In this document: positions 46,498 to 57,537 of the stretch, piece after piece
Layout: every line of letters begins with the position of its first letter
Numbering within the stretch: position 1 is the first letter of the stretch
NCBI GenBank assembly: GCA_030407085.1
Contig: CM059585.1
Location: 120,817,030 to 120,881,029 of the forward strand
DNA length: 64,000 nucleotides
Direction of reading: 5' to 3'
Source of the DNA: Trichopria drosophilae
Lineage: Eukaryota > Arthropoda > Insecta > Hymenoptera > Diapriidae
Program-made: the position numbers and the translations under genes
Notes under the pieces: model-generated
The model's database searches: none
Told to the model about the DNA's origin: nothing
What the model saw: only the letters and a program-made list of their open reading frames with translations

Positions 46498-48378
46498 CCA
46501 ATAGAGAACTTGCATGGTGTGGAATTTTCATATATTAAGAGTTAAAATTGATAAATTAGGACTAAACGAGAAAAGTTACAACACAGTTTTGTAATTTTCA
46601 AAGTAATTATTTAGATATAAATTATTAAAATTTGCCGAAAACTGAACGTCGGTTTGAATCGATATCACGTGACTATAACGATATAGTCGGTAAGGTGGCG
46701 TCGCTGACGGCAATGCAGTGGAACTACATTGCATATATATTGATATACATATACGTTATATGCATGTACAAAACGTCAAATAAATTTATTGTTTACATTT
46801 TGAAATACGTAAACAGATTTTTTACAATGTAATTGTTTAAAAGTGTCGGCAACTGAGTTAAACATTTTAAATATGAAAGGAGAATTATAAAAGGGAAAAG
46901 AAATTTTACAAATTAGAGGAGACATCGACAAAAAACAACAATTATTGAATAAGTATACACAATTAGTTTGATAACCAGAACAAGGTTATAATAATTTTTA
47001 ATGCTAAAATATATTATAAAAGTGTATATACTTTGTGTAAATTTCATTTTCTTTAGGAGCGGTTAAAGGAAAAATTGAAATTATTTTGCTTATATTAAAC
47101 GTGAGCGTTCTATTTCTATCTTATATATATATATATATATACATACATGAGCTTGTTTACTCTACTAACCTTCTCAGGTGGATAGCCTGCAGCTTCGCAC
47201 CAGGCTTTTCTTTTCAATTCAATGTGAAGAACACAAATGAATTCTTTTTTCGGAGTAGAACTCGAGGTTGATTTACACTTAGGAATAATGCTGTATTCGT
47301 AGCTATTCAAAGATGGATTTCTTTTCTTTAACATTTTTATTGATGTCTCTTATTGCAGTGAATTTGTACCTGATGGTTAATGGAAACTCCACTTCTCACT
47401 GTGGTTGTTTCGAAAATAATAAAACAGAATTAATTAAAGAAATTGTAAACACGGTTTAAAATTTGAAATGTACATTTGTATGCACTTAAACATACAGTGT
47501 TTATATGTACGTTTATGTACTACACACGTACAAGAAATCTGAAAAATCTCATCGGTTCAAATTCATAAATCTGTTTTACTTTATTTGAGGTGGAACGTGT
47601 TCTACAAATCAGTTTTGAGATGCTACAAGAAAATAAATAGTTTGCCACAAAATTCATCTAGTGTATTATTGCAGTATTAAAAAAATATTATAAAACAAAT
47701 AACCGTGTGCATGTTATTTGAAAAATATCATGTATTACATGTATGTATATATGTAAGATTAGAACGCTCACGTTTAGATTAGTATAAGCAAAACAAATCC
47801 AATTTTTCCTGTAACCGCTCCTAAAACATATGAAATTTACACAAAGTATATACACTTTTATAATATATTTTAGCATTAAAAATTATTATAAACTATTATA
47901 ACCTTGTTCTGGTTATCGGACTAATTGTGTATACTTATCTAATAATTGTTGTTTTCTGTCGATGTCTCCTCTCATTTGTAAAATTTCTTTTCCCTTTTAT
48001 AATTCTCCTGTCATATTTAAAATGTTTAATTCAGTTCCCGACACTTTTAAACAATTATATTGTAAAAAATCTGTTTACGTATTTCAAAATGTAAACATAA
48101 CTTTATTTGACGTTTTGTACATTCATATAACGTATATCTATATCTATATATATGCAATGTAGTTCCACTGCATTGCCGTCAGCGACGCCACCTTACCGAC
48201 TATATCGTTATAGTCACGTGATATCGATTCAAACCGACGTTCAGTTTTCGGCAAATTTAAATAATTTATATCTAAATAATTACTTCGAAAATTGCAAAAC
48301 TGTGTTGTAACTTTTCATTTCTAATAATTATCTTTCGATTTAAATTAAATTTAAAAGTCATGCAAGTTCTCTATTGGA
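46498..48378. mobile_element. 1.9-kb fold-back element with a THAP-like remnant
   Basis: The outermost 20 bp are exact inverted copies (TCCAATAGAGAACTTGCATG at 46,498-46,517 and its complement at 48,359-48,378). After a short non-matching piece the arms match for about 550 bp (46,575-47,120 with 47,750-48,320), with only scattered differences. The loop (47,126-47,744) holds coding-like sequence. It sits inside the RNase H of the LINE. No direct target duplication was found. The outer 20 bp read in frame with the host on one side, so they could be host sequence duplicated in inverted orientation. Confidence 0.8.
47158..47334 (-). pseudogene. THAP-domain-like fragment in the palindrome loop
   Basis: The minus frame beginning at 47,334 reads IIPKCKSTSSSTPKKEFICV and then HIELKRKAWCEAAGYPPEKV, followed by a donor-like position. 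Spacing and residues (a P-x-C start, a hydrophobic F-I-x-V strand, KRKxWxxAxG) recall the start of a THAP zinc finger as found in P-element-like transposases. The first zinc Cys appears lost and the later ligands are absent. This suggests the palindrome derives from a P-like element. It is a tentative reading. Confidence 0.4.
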
Positions 48379-50604
48379 AAAACCAGTATTGTAGGTTCCA
48401 TCCTCTCTTTTTATTTTTGACCCATCAGTAAAAATAAATAAAGTTTCCTCGTCCTTTGGAAATCTCCTTACAAACTCCTGATTAGGGTTACTTGCCTTAG
48501 CAATTTCCCCCCCGGATGCAAGATATTGGGATTAAACAATTTAAACATAAATTCTCCATGATAAGTGTAGTGCTTGTTTGACCTAATAATTGAATCTGAT
48601 AAGTGTCGCGTGTCCTGGAAACACTCCACAATCGTAGATTTCTTAAAATTATTTTCATAAACAAATGAATCAGCGACTTCAATAATGGATTCTAAATTTT
48701 TAATTGTCCTATTACTACTTATTGTCATATATTTTAGAATAAATCTATACCCTAATTCCTTAAATCTATACTTTAACAAGGGAATCTTAGATTCCGCAGT
48801 CATGACATTTATAGGTGTACTTTGTCTGTAACCCATGATGCATCTGATACCCTCATTGTGGATTTTTTGAAGCTTGTTCAAATCTTGATCAGAGCATGGG
48901 GACAACAAAAAAACCCCATATTCTAGCCTTGATCTAATTAAAGCCGTGTACAAACTGGATAATGCCCTGGGGTGAGCGCCCCACCAAGTCCTTCTAAGAC
49001 AACTCAAAACCTTTAACGAATTCCTGCCTCTCTTCACAAAAAAACTAATGTGTTTCAGCCCACCATTGGATCCTTTCTTTAACCATTTTCTCCATAATTT
49101 TTAAGACACATGAGGCTTATGCTATAGGTCTCACCTTTAAATTATTTTTGGGAATAAAAATTATCAAATATGACTGCCATTCTTCGGGAAAAGTACCAAA
49201 ATGAAAAAGATCACCATCCCATTCCTCCGGCGTATCTTCCACTTTTGTAAATATGTCCACATTTATAATTTTCGGTGCACACAGTGCTTCAATAGTTTCC
49301 ACGTGTGTTTATGTTGTTCGGAATTACACCCACCAGTTTGTTCTCTGCTTATTCCATTCTTGAACATTTTAATCTTTCTCCACACATCTGTCATTTTACT
49401 TTTCAGTGAAATAGTTTCACAGAACCTATCGAAAGACTTTTGTTTTTCTTCTTTAAGAGTTTTCCTAACTAAACCCTCTGTTCTTTTAACTTCTATGAAC
49501 TTATCCATAGTAAAACTATGTTTAATCGATTTTAATGCTGCCTTCCGCAGTCGAATGGCCCTCTGACAGGTTTCGTTCCACCATATACACGTATTACTTT
49601 GTTGGTTTGCTAATCTATTTCGATACCCTTCTTTTACACCCCGACTTTTTCCGCTAGACTTTGGTATTGCTTTTTCAATACTGGAATATATAATTTTCAT
49701 AAAAGCATCATATCTATTGGTCACTTCTAAGTTTATAAACTCTAAGCTATTAAGATACATTTTATTATTTTCCAGTTCCTCTATGAAAATATCCCACGAT
49801 ATCTTTCTTAAATTAAATCTATAATCTAATTTAAATGCGGCCTTTGGCTCTGCATTAATATCAATAACTATTGGGAAATGGTCACTTCCCCACTTATCAT
49901 CTAAAACCCTCCATTCAGCCATAAGGGCTAACTGTGGGGAAATAAAGGTTAGATCAATGTTTGAATATTTACATCCTGCCTCTGTAATCGTCATATGTGT
50001 CGAACTATTGTCATTTAACAAAATAATATCATCAAAGTCTAAATTATCTGCTATCGACTTTACCATTTTTACACTCCCTATCACTTCCCCATAATTGGTG
50101 ATGAGCATTAAAGTCTCCTCCTATCACAAAATGTTCACAATTGTAATCTTTATTGGCTTTAATTAGTTTATTCCATTCATTAGCTGTCAGACTATTGGCA
50201 TACTCTGGTCTCCTGTAACAGGCCGTTATCAATATTTTGCCTAAATTAGTGTTAATGATAATCGAACCAATTTCTAAGGTTACCTTTTGAAACCCAATAT
50301 TAGCTTTATCAAAGATAATATTATGTCTTATAAAGAAGGCAATGCCGCCTCCTCTCTCATTTGTCCTATCAAATCTAACTGCATTAAACCCTTTTAATTG
50401 AAATTTATCGGTATCTTTAAGCCATGTTTCCATGATTATTATAACGTCAAAAGTTTTTGCTTCTGTAATTAAATCATGTTTATTTCTTAAACTATGGCAA
50501 TTCCATTGAAGGATTTTCAAATTGACATTCGCCATACTAACTTAGTGTTCTTCTATTTGCCTTTTTGAAAAATTAAAAAAGAGAATTAAAAAAAAACCCT
50601 TACC

Positions 50605-51523
50605 CTATTTAGCGTAGGGTTTAGAGACTCTACTATTTCCGTTATTTTTGGCGTCCCTTCCACTCTTACCTTGACTAGTTTCGTTCATTTTTGATAAAAG
50701 TTTGTTCGTTGTAGTCAGATCCGGTGGCGTGTAACCCTTGAATGGTTTGTTCACGCCTTCATTCTTGCTGTATGTCCTCAAAGGGTTTTGAGGATTCAAT
50801 CTTGATGGAGCCTCGGAGAACAAGGTAGTAGACCTCCTCTCCGAGGTCCCGGTAGACAGGACTAATTCTAGTCCCGACGTACGTACCTTCGTCTTTTCTG
50901 TCACTTTCTTCGTTCTTCTTCCTCTCTTCTTCTTGTCGATCTTCGCCCACTATCTGAGTCATCTTTCTGGGGCTGTTGTGCGATTTACTCTCATTTTTTC
51001 GGCCTCCTTAGCCACTATTTGACTGTACGATTTACTGTCAGTGTACTCGTTTCTTATTTTTAAAGCGGGAAATTCTTCGTTCACTCTCCTTATGTTTTTA
51101 TATCCAAAAATTTTTTCCCGGGCTTCTGAATAAGAAATATTCTCAAAGGCCATCCTTTCGTTTACTGTCTTGTTCTTCTGAAAGATTAGGCACCGATTGT
51201 CGGTCGATTTGTTTTGACCTTTACAATTTGCAGATCGTGGAACTTCCCCGACACACTGATGTTCTTCTTCATCGATTTCTCCACATGTCGGGCAATGCTT
51301 CTTACTCCTGCATGTTTTTATGCTGCATAGGTCTGCTTACATAGGGATCCACGGGGACCTTAACCAGAAATAAACTGATTTCTTTCGGCAAAATATCTCC
51401 GATGAAGCTTACGAGCACTGACGTAGTCGGCACCCATTTGACCTCTTCCGTTATCGCATTTTTATTCCTTCTATTCAGCCTTCTCACTTCGCTGATTGCA
51501 CATGAGGCGTTAATTTCGTTCAT
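50605..51523 (-). pseudogene. ORF1 (gag-like) of the I-type LINE
   Basis: Starting at MNEINASCAISEVRRLNRRN (51,523), the fragment reads as a gag-like region (VKWVPTTSVLVSFIGD, LPKEISLFLVKVPVDPYVSR). After a frame change near 51,320 there is a Cys/His-rich zinc-knuckle region (KKHCPTCGE, HQCVGE, SANCKGQ). An MAFENISYSEAREKIFGYKN segment and a Ser/Lys-rich tail follow. Several stops and shifts break it. ORF1 proteins of this clade bind the element RNA. Confidence 0.7.
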
Positions 51524-51539
51524 TATTTGTTTAAAAAAA

Positions 51540-51582
51540 TGTTGAAGTATATATTTTATACAATTTTGAATATTTACATGTG

Positions 51583-51619
<37 letters not shown>

Positions 51620-51655
51620 ATGTTTATTTGACTCATGCAGTATATTTCAATATCA
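51540..51655 (+). mobile_element. Partial 5' LTR of a Copia element
   Basis: It starts TGTTGAAGTATATATTTTAT and matches the sequence at 55,119 for about 110 bp, differing mainly in the length of a GA run (51,588-51,614 here). The match stops abruptly and joins integrase-coding sequence, so the rest of the LTR, the leader, gag, protease and most of integrase are deleted. Confidence 0.8.
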
Positions 51656-54600
51656 GTGTTTCAAGAACAGTGGTTGAATCTGCCAGAACAATGATCCATG
51701 CGAAGGGCTTGCCATTGTTTCTATGGGCTGAGGCTGTCAATATGGCTGTCTATGTTTTAAACCGCACTCCATCACGCAGGTCTGGAACTCTGACTCCGTA
51801 CGAGTTGTGGAATGGAAAATGACCTGAGTTTAAGCACATGCGTGCTTTTGGTGCTATTGCTTACGTCCATGTTCCTAAGTTATTTCGGAAGAAATTCGAC
51901 CCTAAGGCTAAGAAGATGATATTGGTAGGATATCAAAGGGAATCCGAAAATTGTAGAGTAAGGAAAATCGTTGAATCAAGGGACGTAATATTTGAGGAGT
52001 CAGACGTGATTAAGGTGTCAGATGTGATTAAGGAATCTGAACACGGAATAAGTGTGAAGTTAAAAAATGAGTCCAAGTTGGATGCCACACAGACGGATGA
52101 TCTGTTAGTTCCAGAGGAGAATATGAACGAAGACGCCGTAGAGGATCAGTAAGATGAAGGAGTTACCGAAGAAGCTAGTGATGCTAATTGTTTGGAAGAA
52201 GTACTACCTGCAAGAGAACCCGAACTCGAAACAGTGTGCCAAGTGCGACGTCGAGATCTTCGAGATCGAGCTTCATTGAAACGACCAGCAAGGTATGAAG
52301 TTAACTTGGCTGAAATACATGAACCAAGTTCATTTAAAGAGGCTGTAAATAGTTCGGATGCGGACAAATGGCGCAAAGCAATTGCAGAAGAACTTGATGC
52401 GCACAAAGTCAACGAAACATGGAACATTATTCCGAAGGCAAAAGGGAAACACTTGATCGACTCCAAGTGGGTTTTCAAAGTGCAACGAGGGAAGACCGAT
52501 CAGGAGATTCGGTATAAAGCTCGGTTGTGCGCTCGATGATTTAGGCAACAATATGGCATAGATTATGAGGAGACATTTTCTCCTGTAGTTCGGTTTGATT
52601 CCTTGCGGGTGGTTATGGCAGTGGCTGCAGAAGATAACCTCGAAATCCTACAATTCGATGTCAAGACTGCATTTCTGTATGGATCGCTTGAAGAGGACAT
52701 TTTTATGCAAGTACCAGAAGATGTGTGTGTTGATGGTGATGTGGATGATTTTGTGTGTAAGTTGAACCGTTCACTTTATGGCTTAAAGCAAGCATCGCGA
52801 GTATGGAATAAAAAGTTTGTATCTTTTCTGTCAAAACATGGTTTTAAAGAATGCAATGCAGAGAATTCTTTATTTGTCGGATATGTCATGAACGAGCGGA
52901 TCATGTTACTTATATTCGTAGATGATGGTCTAATATTATCTAGAACGCGGAAATCTGTAGAATTCGTATTAAATTTACTTAAAAATGTTTTTGAGGTAAC
53001 GGTGAATGAATCTTTGAATTTTCTTGGAATGAAAATTGTGAAAGATAATGTGAGTGGTTCAATTTTCTTACACCAATATGACAACTATTAAAACGTTTTA
53101 GTATGTTTGAGTGCAAACCTGTGTATACTCCGGCTGAGCCAGGTTTACAATTAAAGTCACCGAATGAAAATGCGCAGGAACCTTGCAATGTTCCTTTAAG
53201 AGAGCTCGTCGGATCTTTAATGTATTTATGTAATGTCACTCGTCCAGATTTAGCATACTCCGTTAATCGTCTAAGCCGTTTCTTAAATAATTTCGATTAT
53301 TCCCATTGGGACGCAGCGAAAAGAATCTTAAGATTTCTAAAAGGGAGTCTAAATTATGGAATCTTATATACAAGAAATAATTCCAATCTTAAACTAGTGT
53401 TGGCGTGGTGCCTCGCTCGTTTTTCTCGCTCAGAAACTTCGACCCAGTGGAGAGTCGGCTATTCCATAAGACTCGTTTGTTTACTAACAGCTTTCAATTA
53501 TATTATAAAATTATATTGATATTTGGGGGTCCAATCATATTTAGGTCCAAACTCCAAGTGGCTGCGATAGATATGTTACAACAATATAGTGTTTCTTATA
53601 TGTATGAAAATTGAAAATGAGCATTTTCAAAACTTCGACCCCGACAACAGGCCAGCCGAAGTATTAATAAATAAAAGTTGCAAAACACTTACTTCATGCA
53701 CTTGTATTCTAATAGACTATTCGATGCATATTACATGTTTACTGTGTTTTACTAATTACTGTCTGTATTATTATGATATTATATTTACAATATATATACA
53801 TATAATTCGTCCAAGATATCTAGAAAGTGTCGAAAAGATCTATGACGGATATCTTATAGATATATATAAGACATCTTTTAGATATATCGAAATAGTTATT
53901 TTCGTATCAAGGGCGTAAATGAACTTTGCGCCCGTAGGGGGTCACCGCGCCCGAGGAGCTGGCAAAGACTACCCCTGGGGGGTAGGGGGTCGAAACGTCG
54001 AAATTTGATGAAAAACAATAGGGTAATTTTTTTGTCGCGATGACCAAGTTCAATACTTTTTCAGACAATAGTCATAAACATTTTAAACCAGTTTTTATGG
54101 CATTATCGTTGACTTTAGGAAGAAAATGCATAAAATCTTTTTTGTAGAGAATTTCATGCTCTAACTTTTTTGTTTGAAACATTTTTTAATAAAATTTGTA
54201 TTTTTCAAAATAAATGCAAAAAACTACAAAGAAACTTAATTGGGGCTAATTTATTTAGTAATGGATGGGTGGGTCTGCCCCAAAATCTAATCAGATCTAA
54301 GTTATGCCAAGACGCGTATTTTAAAAAAAAAATTTATGTTAATACGCTTATCCGTTCGCGAGTTATCGCGAGACAAAAAAACGGGACGTACGGACCGGAC
54401 GTACGGAAGTACGGACGTACGTACGTGCAAGATCACGGACACAAATTTTTTTATTGTTGATTTGGGTTCCTTAGGGTCTGAAACGTCGACATTTGACGAA
54501 AAACTATATGGTAATTTTTTTGCCCGAAGTGACCAAATTCAATACTTCGTCCAGACTTAGTCTGGGTCGAAGTAACTAGACGGCTATAGCGATTCGGACT

Positions 54601-55055
54601 ATGCGGGTGATTTAGATACGCGTAGATCAACGACAGGGTATGTATTTGAATTGGCAAATGGGCCAGTTTCATGGTGTTCTCAGCGACAACAAATTGTAAC
54701 ACTTAGTACGATGGAAGCTGAGTATGTAGTTGCCTGTGCTGCGACAAAAGAACTTGTGTGGCTGCGAAAGCTTCTTAGTGAGATTGGACATCCTTGTAAA
54801 AATCCTTCTGTCCTGTTTGTGGATAATCAATCCGCAATAAGATTGATTAAGAATCCTGAATTCCACAAGAGGAGCAAGCATATAGATGTCCAATACCACT
54901 ACATCCGTGAGAGATATAATGCGAATGATTTGGTTGTCGAATATGTAGCGAGTGAGAATCAACATGCAGATATCTTTACGAAGCCTGTAGTGCGAGATAC
55001 ATTCCAAAGATTGTGTAAAAGTATAGACGTGAGAAATTTAATTAAAATGAGTTAA
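51656..55055 (+). pseudogene. Copia pol polyprotein remnant, with an insertion
   Basis: The remnant begins at the end of integrase (ARTMIHAKGLPLFLWAEAVN, then TPSRRSGTLTPYELWNGK) and ends in RNase H. Stops occur at 51,823 (TGA), 52,150 (TAA), 52,537 (TGA) and 53,090 (TAA), with a frame change after the last. Reverse-transcriptase motifs are KWVFKVQRG, QFDVKTAFLYGSLEEDIFMQ, SLYGLKQASRVW and the FVDD catalytic box near 52,917. The PDLAYSVNRLSRFL segment is present. After the 1.2-kb insertion the RNase H resumes at about 54,580 with [39 protein letters not shown] and [13 protein letters not shown]. The gene is non-functional. Confidence 0.9.
53398..54573. mobile_element. Non-autonomous element inserted in the Copia RNase H
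   Basis: AACTAG stands on both sides (53392-53397 and 54574-54579), giving a 6-bp duplication. The host frame is restored when the insert and one copy are removed. Part of the insert (from GAAAATGAGCATTTTCAAAA at about 53,615, and again from 54,085 to the end) is repeated at 57,540-58,172. It ends in a hairpin (ACTTCGTCCAGAC, TTA, GTCTGGGTCGAAGT). An ACGGACGTACGTACG-type run lies near 54,409-54,426. The class is unknown. Confidence 0.75.
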
Positions 55056-55104
55056 AGATGAACGTTTAGATACAGTAACCTTAAGTTCTATATGGTGATT
55101 GTAT

Positions 55105-55118
55105 AAAAAGGGGGAGTG
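55105..55118 (+). promoter_or_regulatory. Polypurine tract of the Copia element
   Basis: The run AAAAAGGGGGAG lies directly before the 3' LTR start, where plus-strand DNA priming takes place in LTR retrotransposons. Confidence 0.75.
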
Positions 55119-55220
55119 TTGAAGTATATATTTTATACAATTTTGAATATTTACATGTGTGATAGAGAGACAGAGAGAAGTAATGTTTATTTGACTCATG
55201 TAGTATATTTCAATATCGAA
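55119..55220 (+). mobile_element. 3' LTR of the Copia element (U3 side; far end not fixed)
   Basis: It starts TGTTGAAGTATATATTTTAT and repeats the 5' LTR through the GA-rich run and TTTATTTGACTCATG. The 5' copy is truncated, so the LTR 3' end cannot be set by comparison; it may reach further than given. The partner target duplication was not identified. Confidence 0.75.
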
Positions 55221-55859
55221 CCGTATCTCCTCCCCATGAGTAAGTTCACCGGTAGACGGTGTTCTATACAGTCAAAAAAACAATACCCCAAAACCGAAAT
55301 TTGTCTCTTCGAACACGCGTTTTTCCAAAGCGAAACGATCGCATTCTCGCTTGAATGTAACTTGAATAATTATCAATTTTATTCAAGTGAGTTTTATTAA
55401 CCCGCACATTGCAATAAAAAAAATGCAAGCAAACAGGGAAAATGTCAACAATGCAACCGTTAATAATAACGACACATCGAAAACATTTACGTTCAATCTT
55501 CATTTCAATAATTGATTATATAATTAATTATTAATATAAAAAAATACAATGTATTTGTAATACAATAAGAAATTATTTATTACGTAATCTAGTTCAAATT
55601 TAGTATTATAGATTAAATTCTATTCTAGTTTAAACATTTTTTTCTATTTTAATCTAAAATTTTGTTGTCAACAAACATAATAATAACGTTTAAAATTCAA
55701 TTAAAATCACGAGTTGAAAATTATTTATTAAAGCTTACAAAACTACAAGTTTACAAGTTTTACACGCTACAGCATCAATTAAAATCAAGAATCACTAATT
55801 AATAAATATTTTTCTACTTTATTCTAAAAAAAAAACACTTTTAAGCAGGTATATTCAAG
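55221..55859. other. Flank of the Copia element, nothing recognised
   Basis: May include the rest of the 3' LTR and host DNA. The 94- and 79-codon frames here overlap on opposite strands and show no domain. The second half is AT-rich. Confidence 0.35.
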
Positions 55860-55861
55860 TA

Positions 55862-57345
55862 TCGGGGGGGCTTCGCCCCCCCATTCGCCCTACTTGCTCC
55901 TGCCGTTCCGCTCTCCTACTATTGTCTTATGCTTTTCCTAATGGAAGCGTCTTTCCGCCTACATGTGACGAAAAATAATATTCGCACGTGCACGGGAAAA
56001 AATTTGGATTAACAGTTTCTCCACGAATTGGGATTCGGATCTCTCGATGAGCCATCGAGAACAGGCGTCGCCATATGAGAGTAATGAATTCTCTATCTTG
56101 GTACCGATGATTCTCCAACGTATAACGAGAGCGTTTCTCTCTTACTGGAGTAGCCGGTACTCCAGCCTCGGAAATGTTCGAGCGGACATGCTTTGGTGCG
56201 TTATCGAGCTAATTTTCGTTTTAATATAATAAAACAATTCTTTGATGCGGATAATAAACTTAAGCTAAAAGTTAAGTTCAAACTTTCGGCTCAACTTCCC
56301 GGGAAAAAATGAATTGTATATAATTGTATACAATTACATACAAATTGTATACAAACTTATAATAATCTATACAAATGTATACAGGTCTATATGGATTTTT
56401 CGTCTATAGAATTATATACGATGTATAGAGTTGTATACAAATTAATAAAATTATATATAATTGTATACAGTTATATAAAGTTTTATATAATATTGGAAAA
56501 CGGTGAAATCTCGGTAAACTTTAATTTGTATACAATAATATACACTTGTATAGAAATGTATGCATCTGTATATGTTCATATCAACTTGTATCGGCATGTA
56601 TACAGTTGTATACAAACCTATAATTTGGTTAATTTGAACATTCAGTATATTTCGCATACAACTATATACAAATGTATATATAATTATAGTAACTTGTATA
56701 TACTTGTATACAATTGTATATATTCATATTAATGAAGGAAGATTGCGGTTACATGAAATTTTACAACTGTATACCATTTTATACAACTGTACAGAATTGT
56801 ATATGAAACTAAGAAATGCTATCATTTTGCAGACGTTTAATTCAATGTTATATATGAAACACTATATAACTTTATATAACTTCATACAATTGTATATATA
56901 CTTGTAATAATTTTTATTATATTCGCGTGTATACAGTTCTATACAAAAAATAATTTGATTAATTTCAAAATTCAATGTAGTTTGCATACTAGTGTATACA
57001 ATTGTATACATATGTTAATAGATAATAATATACAAGCAACGCCCCTGGTGGCACCAATGTGGAGTGTCATTCGTTCTTCACATGGAGCATAGAGCACGTA
57101 CCGTTCTAATAGAGTAAGTAAAACCTTGTCCGTCATCGAGCCGCGCTTTTCCCAAGTTGGAGTGTGCCATACTCCAACATCGAACCAGGGCAATCCCATG
57201 CTTCTGGAAGAAATCGAGTTGGCGTCGCTCGATCACCTATCGAGAAGCTGTTAATCCAAATTTTTTCCCGTGTGGGGCGTAAGACTTTACACCCTCCGGA
57301 TATACTCTAGACCCCCGGGCCGGCTTCGCCGTCCTTCGGGCATGA
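55862..57345. mobile_element. Inverted-repeat element with a TATACAATTGTATA-type core
   Basis: Both sides carry, in opposite orientation, CACGGGAAAAAATTTGGATT followed by AACAG and a TTCTC word (left 55,990-56,025, right about 57,240-57,280). Further in, TACTCCA.C...GGAGT-type words also recur on both sides. GC-rich blocks lie at both edges (CGGGGGGCTTCGCCCCCC at 55,863-55,880 and CCCCCGGGCCGGCTTCGCCG at 57,312-57,331). The core is a degenerate repeat. The exact ends are not fixed. Confidence 0.6.
56310..57025. repeat. Degenerate array of GTATACAATTGTATAC words
   Basis: About 700 bp consist largely of self-complementary variants of TATACAATTGTATA, TGTATAC and TTATATAA at short, irregular spacing. 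Open frames here (e.g. 56,391-56,732) are Tyr/Ile-rich by-products. Confidence 0.8.
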
Positions 57346-57537
57346 GAATTGCCTGCGGGCGTAAAAACACTGGAAGATCAATAGTACTGTAAATATTGTT
57401 TTGAATGTTCAAAGAACATAAAAATATGTATTTTGTTGCATGTTGTGCATCATACATTCATAAGAAATAGAAATATGTAGAAAATCGTCCATTCATTGGT
57501 AGTCGTCCATTCTTTGGCATATTCACCCTATACTAAA

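Larger units (their letters stand above)
45730..50535 (-). pseudogene. ORF2 of the I-type LINE: endonuclease, RT remnants, RNase H
   Basis: Starting at 50,535 (MANVNLKILQWNCHSLRNKH) the APE-type endonuclease is recognisable by LQWNC, METW, GGDFNAHHQLWG and, after a frameshift near 50,070, WGSDHFP. The stretch down to 49,263 then reads as the linker before the reverse transcriptase. The RT start (FPEEWQSYLIIFIPK, then KIMEKMVKERI) is joined near 49,060 to its thumb region (KRGRNSLKVLSCLRR). The catalytic YADD core is therefore deleted. RNase H begins at about 48,420 with IFTDGSK, is split by the palindrome, and resumes at 46,497 with SIFTAE, IFSDSKSAL and IPAHVGLIGNEKADENAK. The end (45,969-45,730) keeps GLCDCGSNEDTIDHVFWECE. 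The gene cannot make a working enzyme. Confidence 0.85.
45400..51539 (-). mobile_element. Decayed I-clade LINE (with RNase H)
   Basis: Remnants of a two-ORF non-LTR retrotransposon run from ORF1 (51,523 down to 50,605) through ORF2 (50,535 down to 45,730). ORF2 shows endonuclease, reverse-transcriptase ends, RNase H and a C-terminal Cys-His motif. Stops and frameshifts are frequent, the reverse-transcriptase core is deleted, and a 1.9-kb palindrome interrupts the RNase H. The 5' side is cut by the LTR of the Copia element at 51,540. The 3' edge near 45,400 is approximate. Confidence 0.85.

Noticed and set aside
54540..54573. Terminal hairpin as a Helitron 3' end
   Set aside because: There is a 6-bp target duplication and no CTRR end, so it does not fit a Helitron.
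56391..56732. 113-codon frame rich in Tyr and Ile
   Set aside because: By-product of the TATACAATTGTATA word array.
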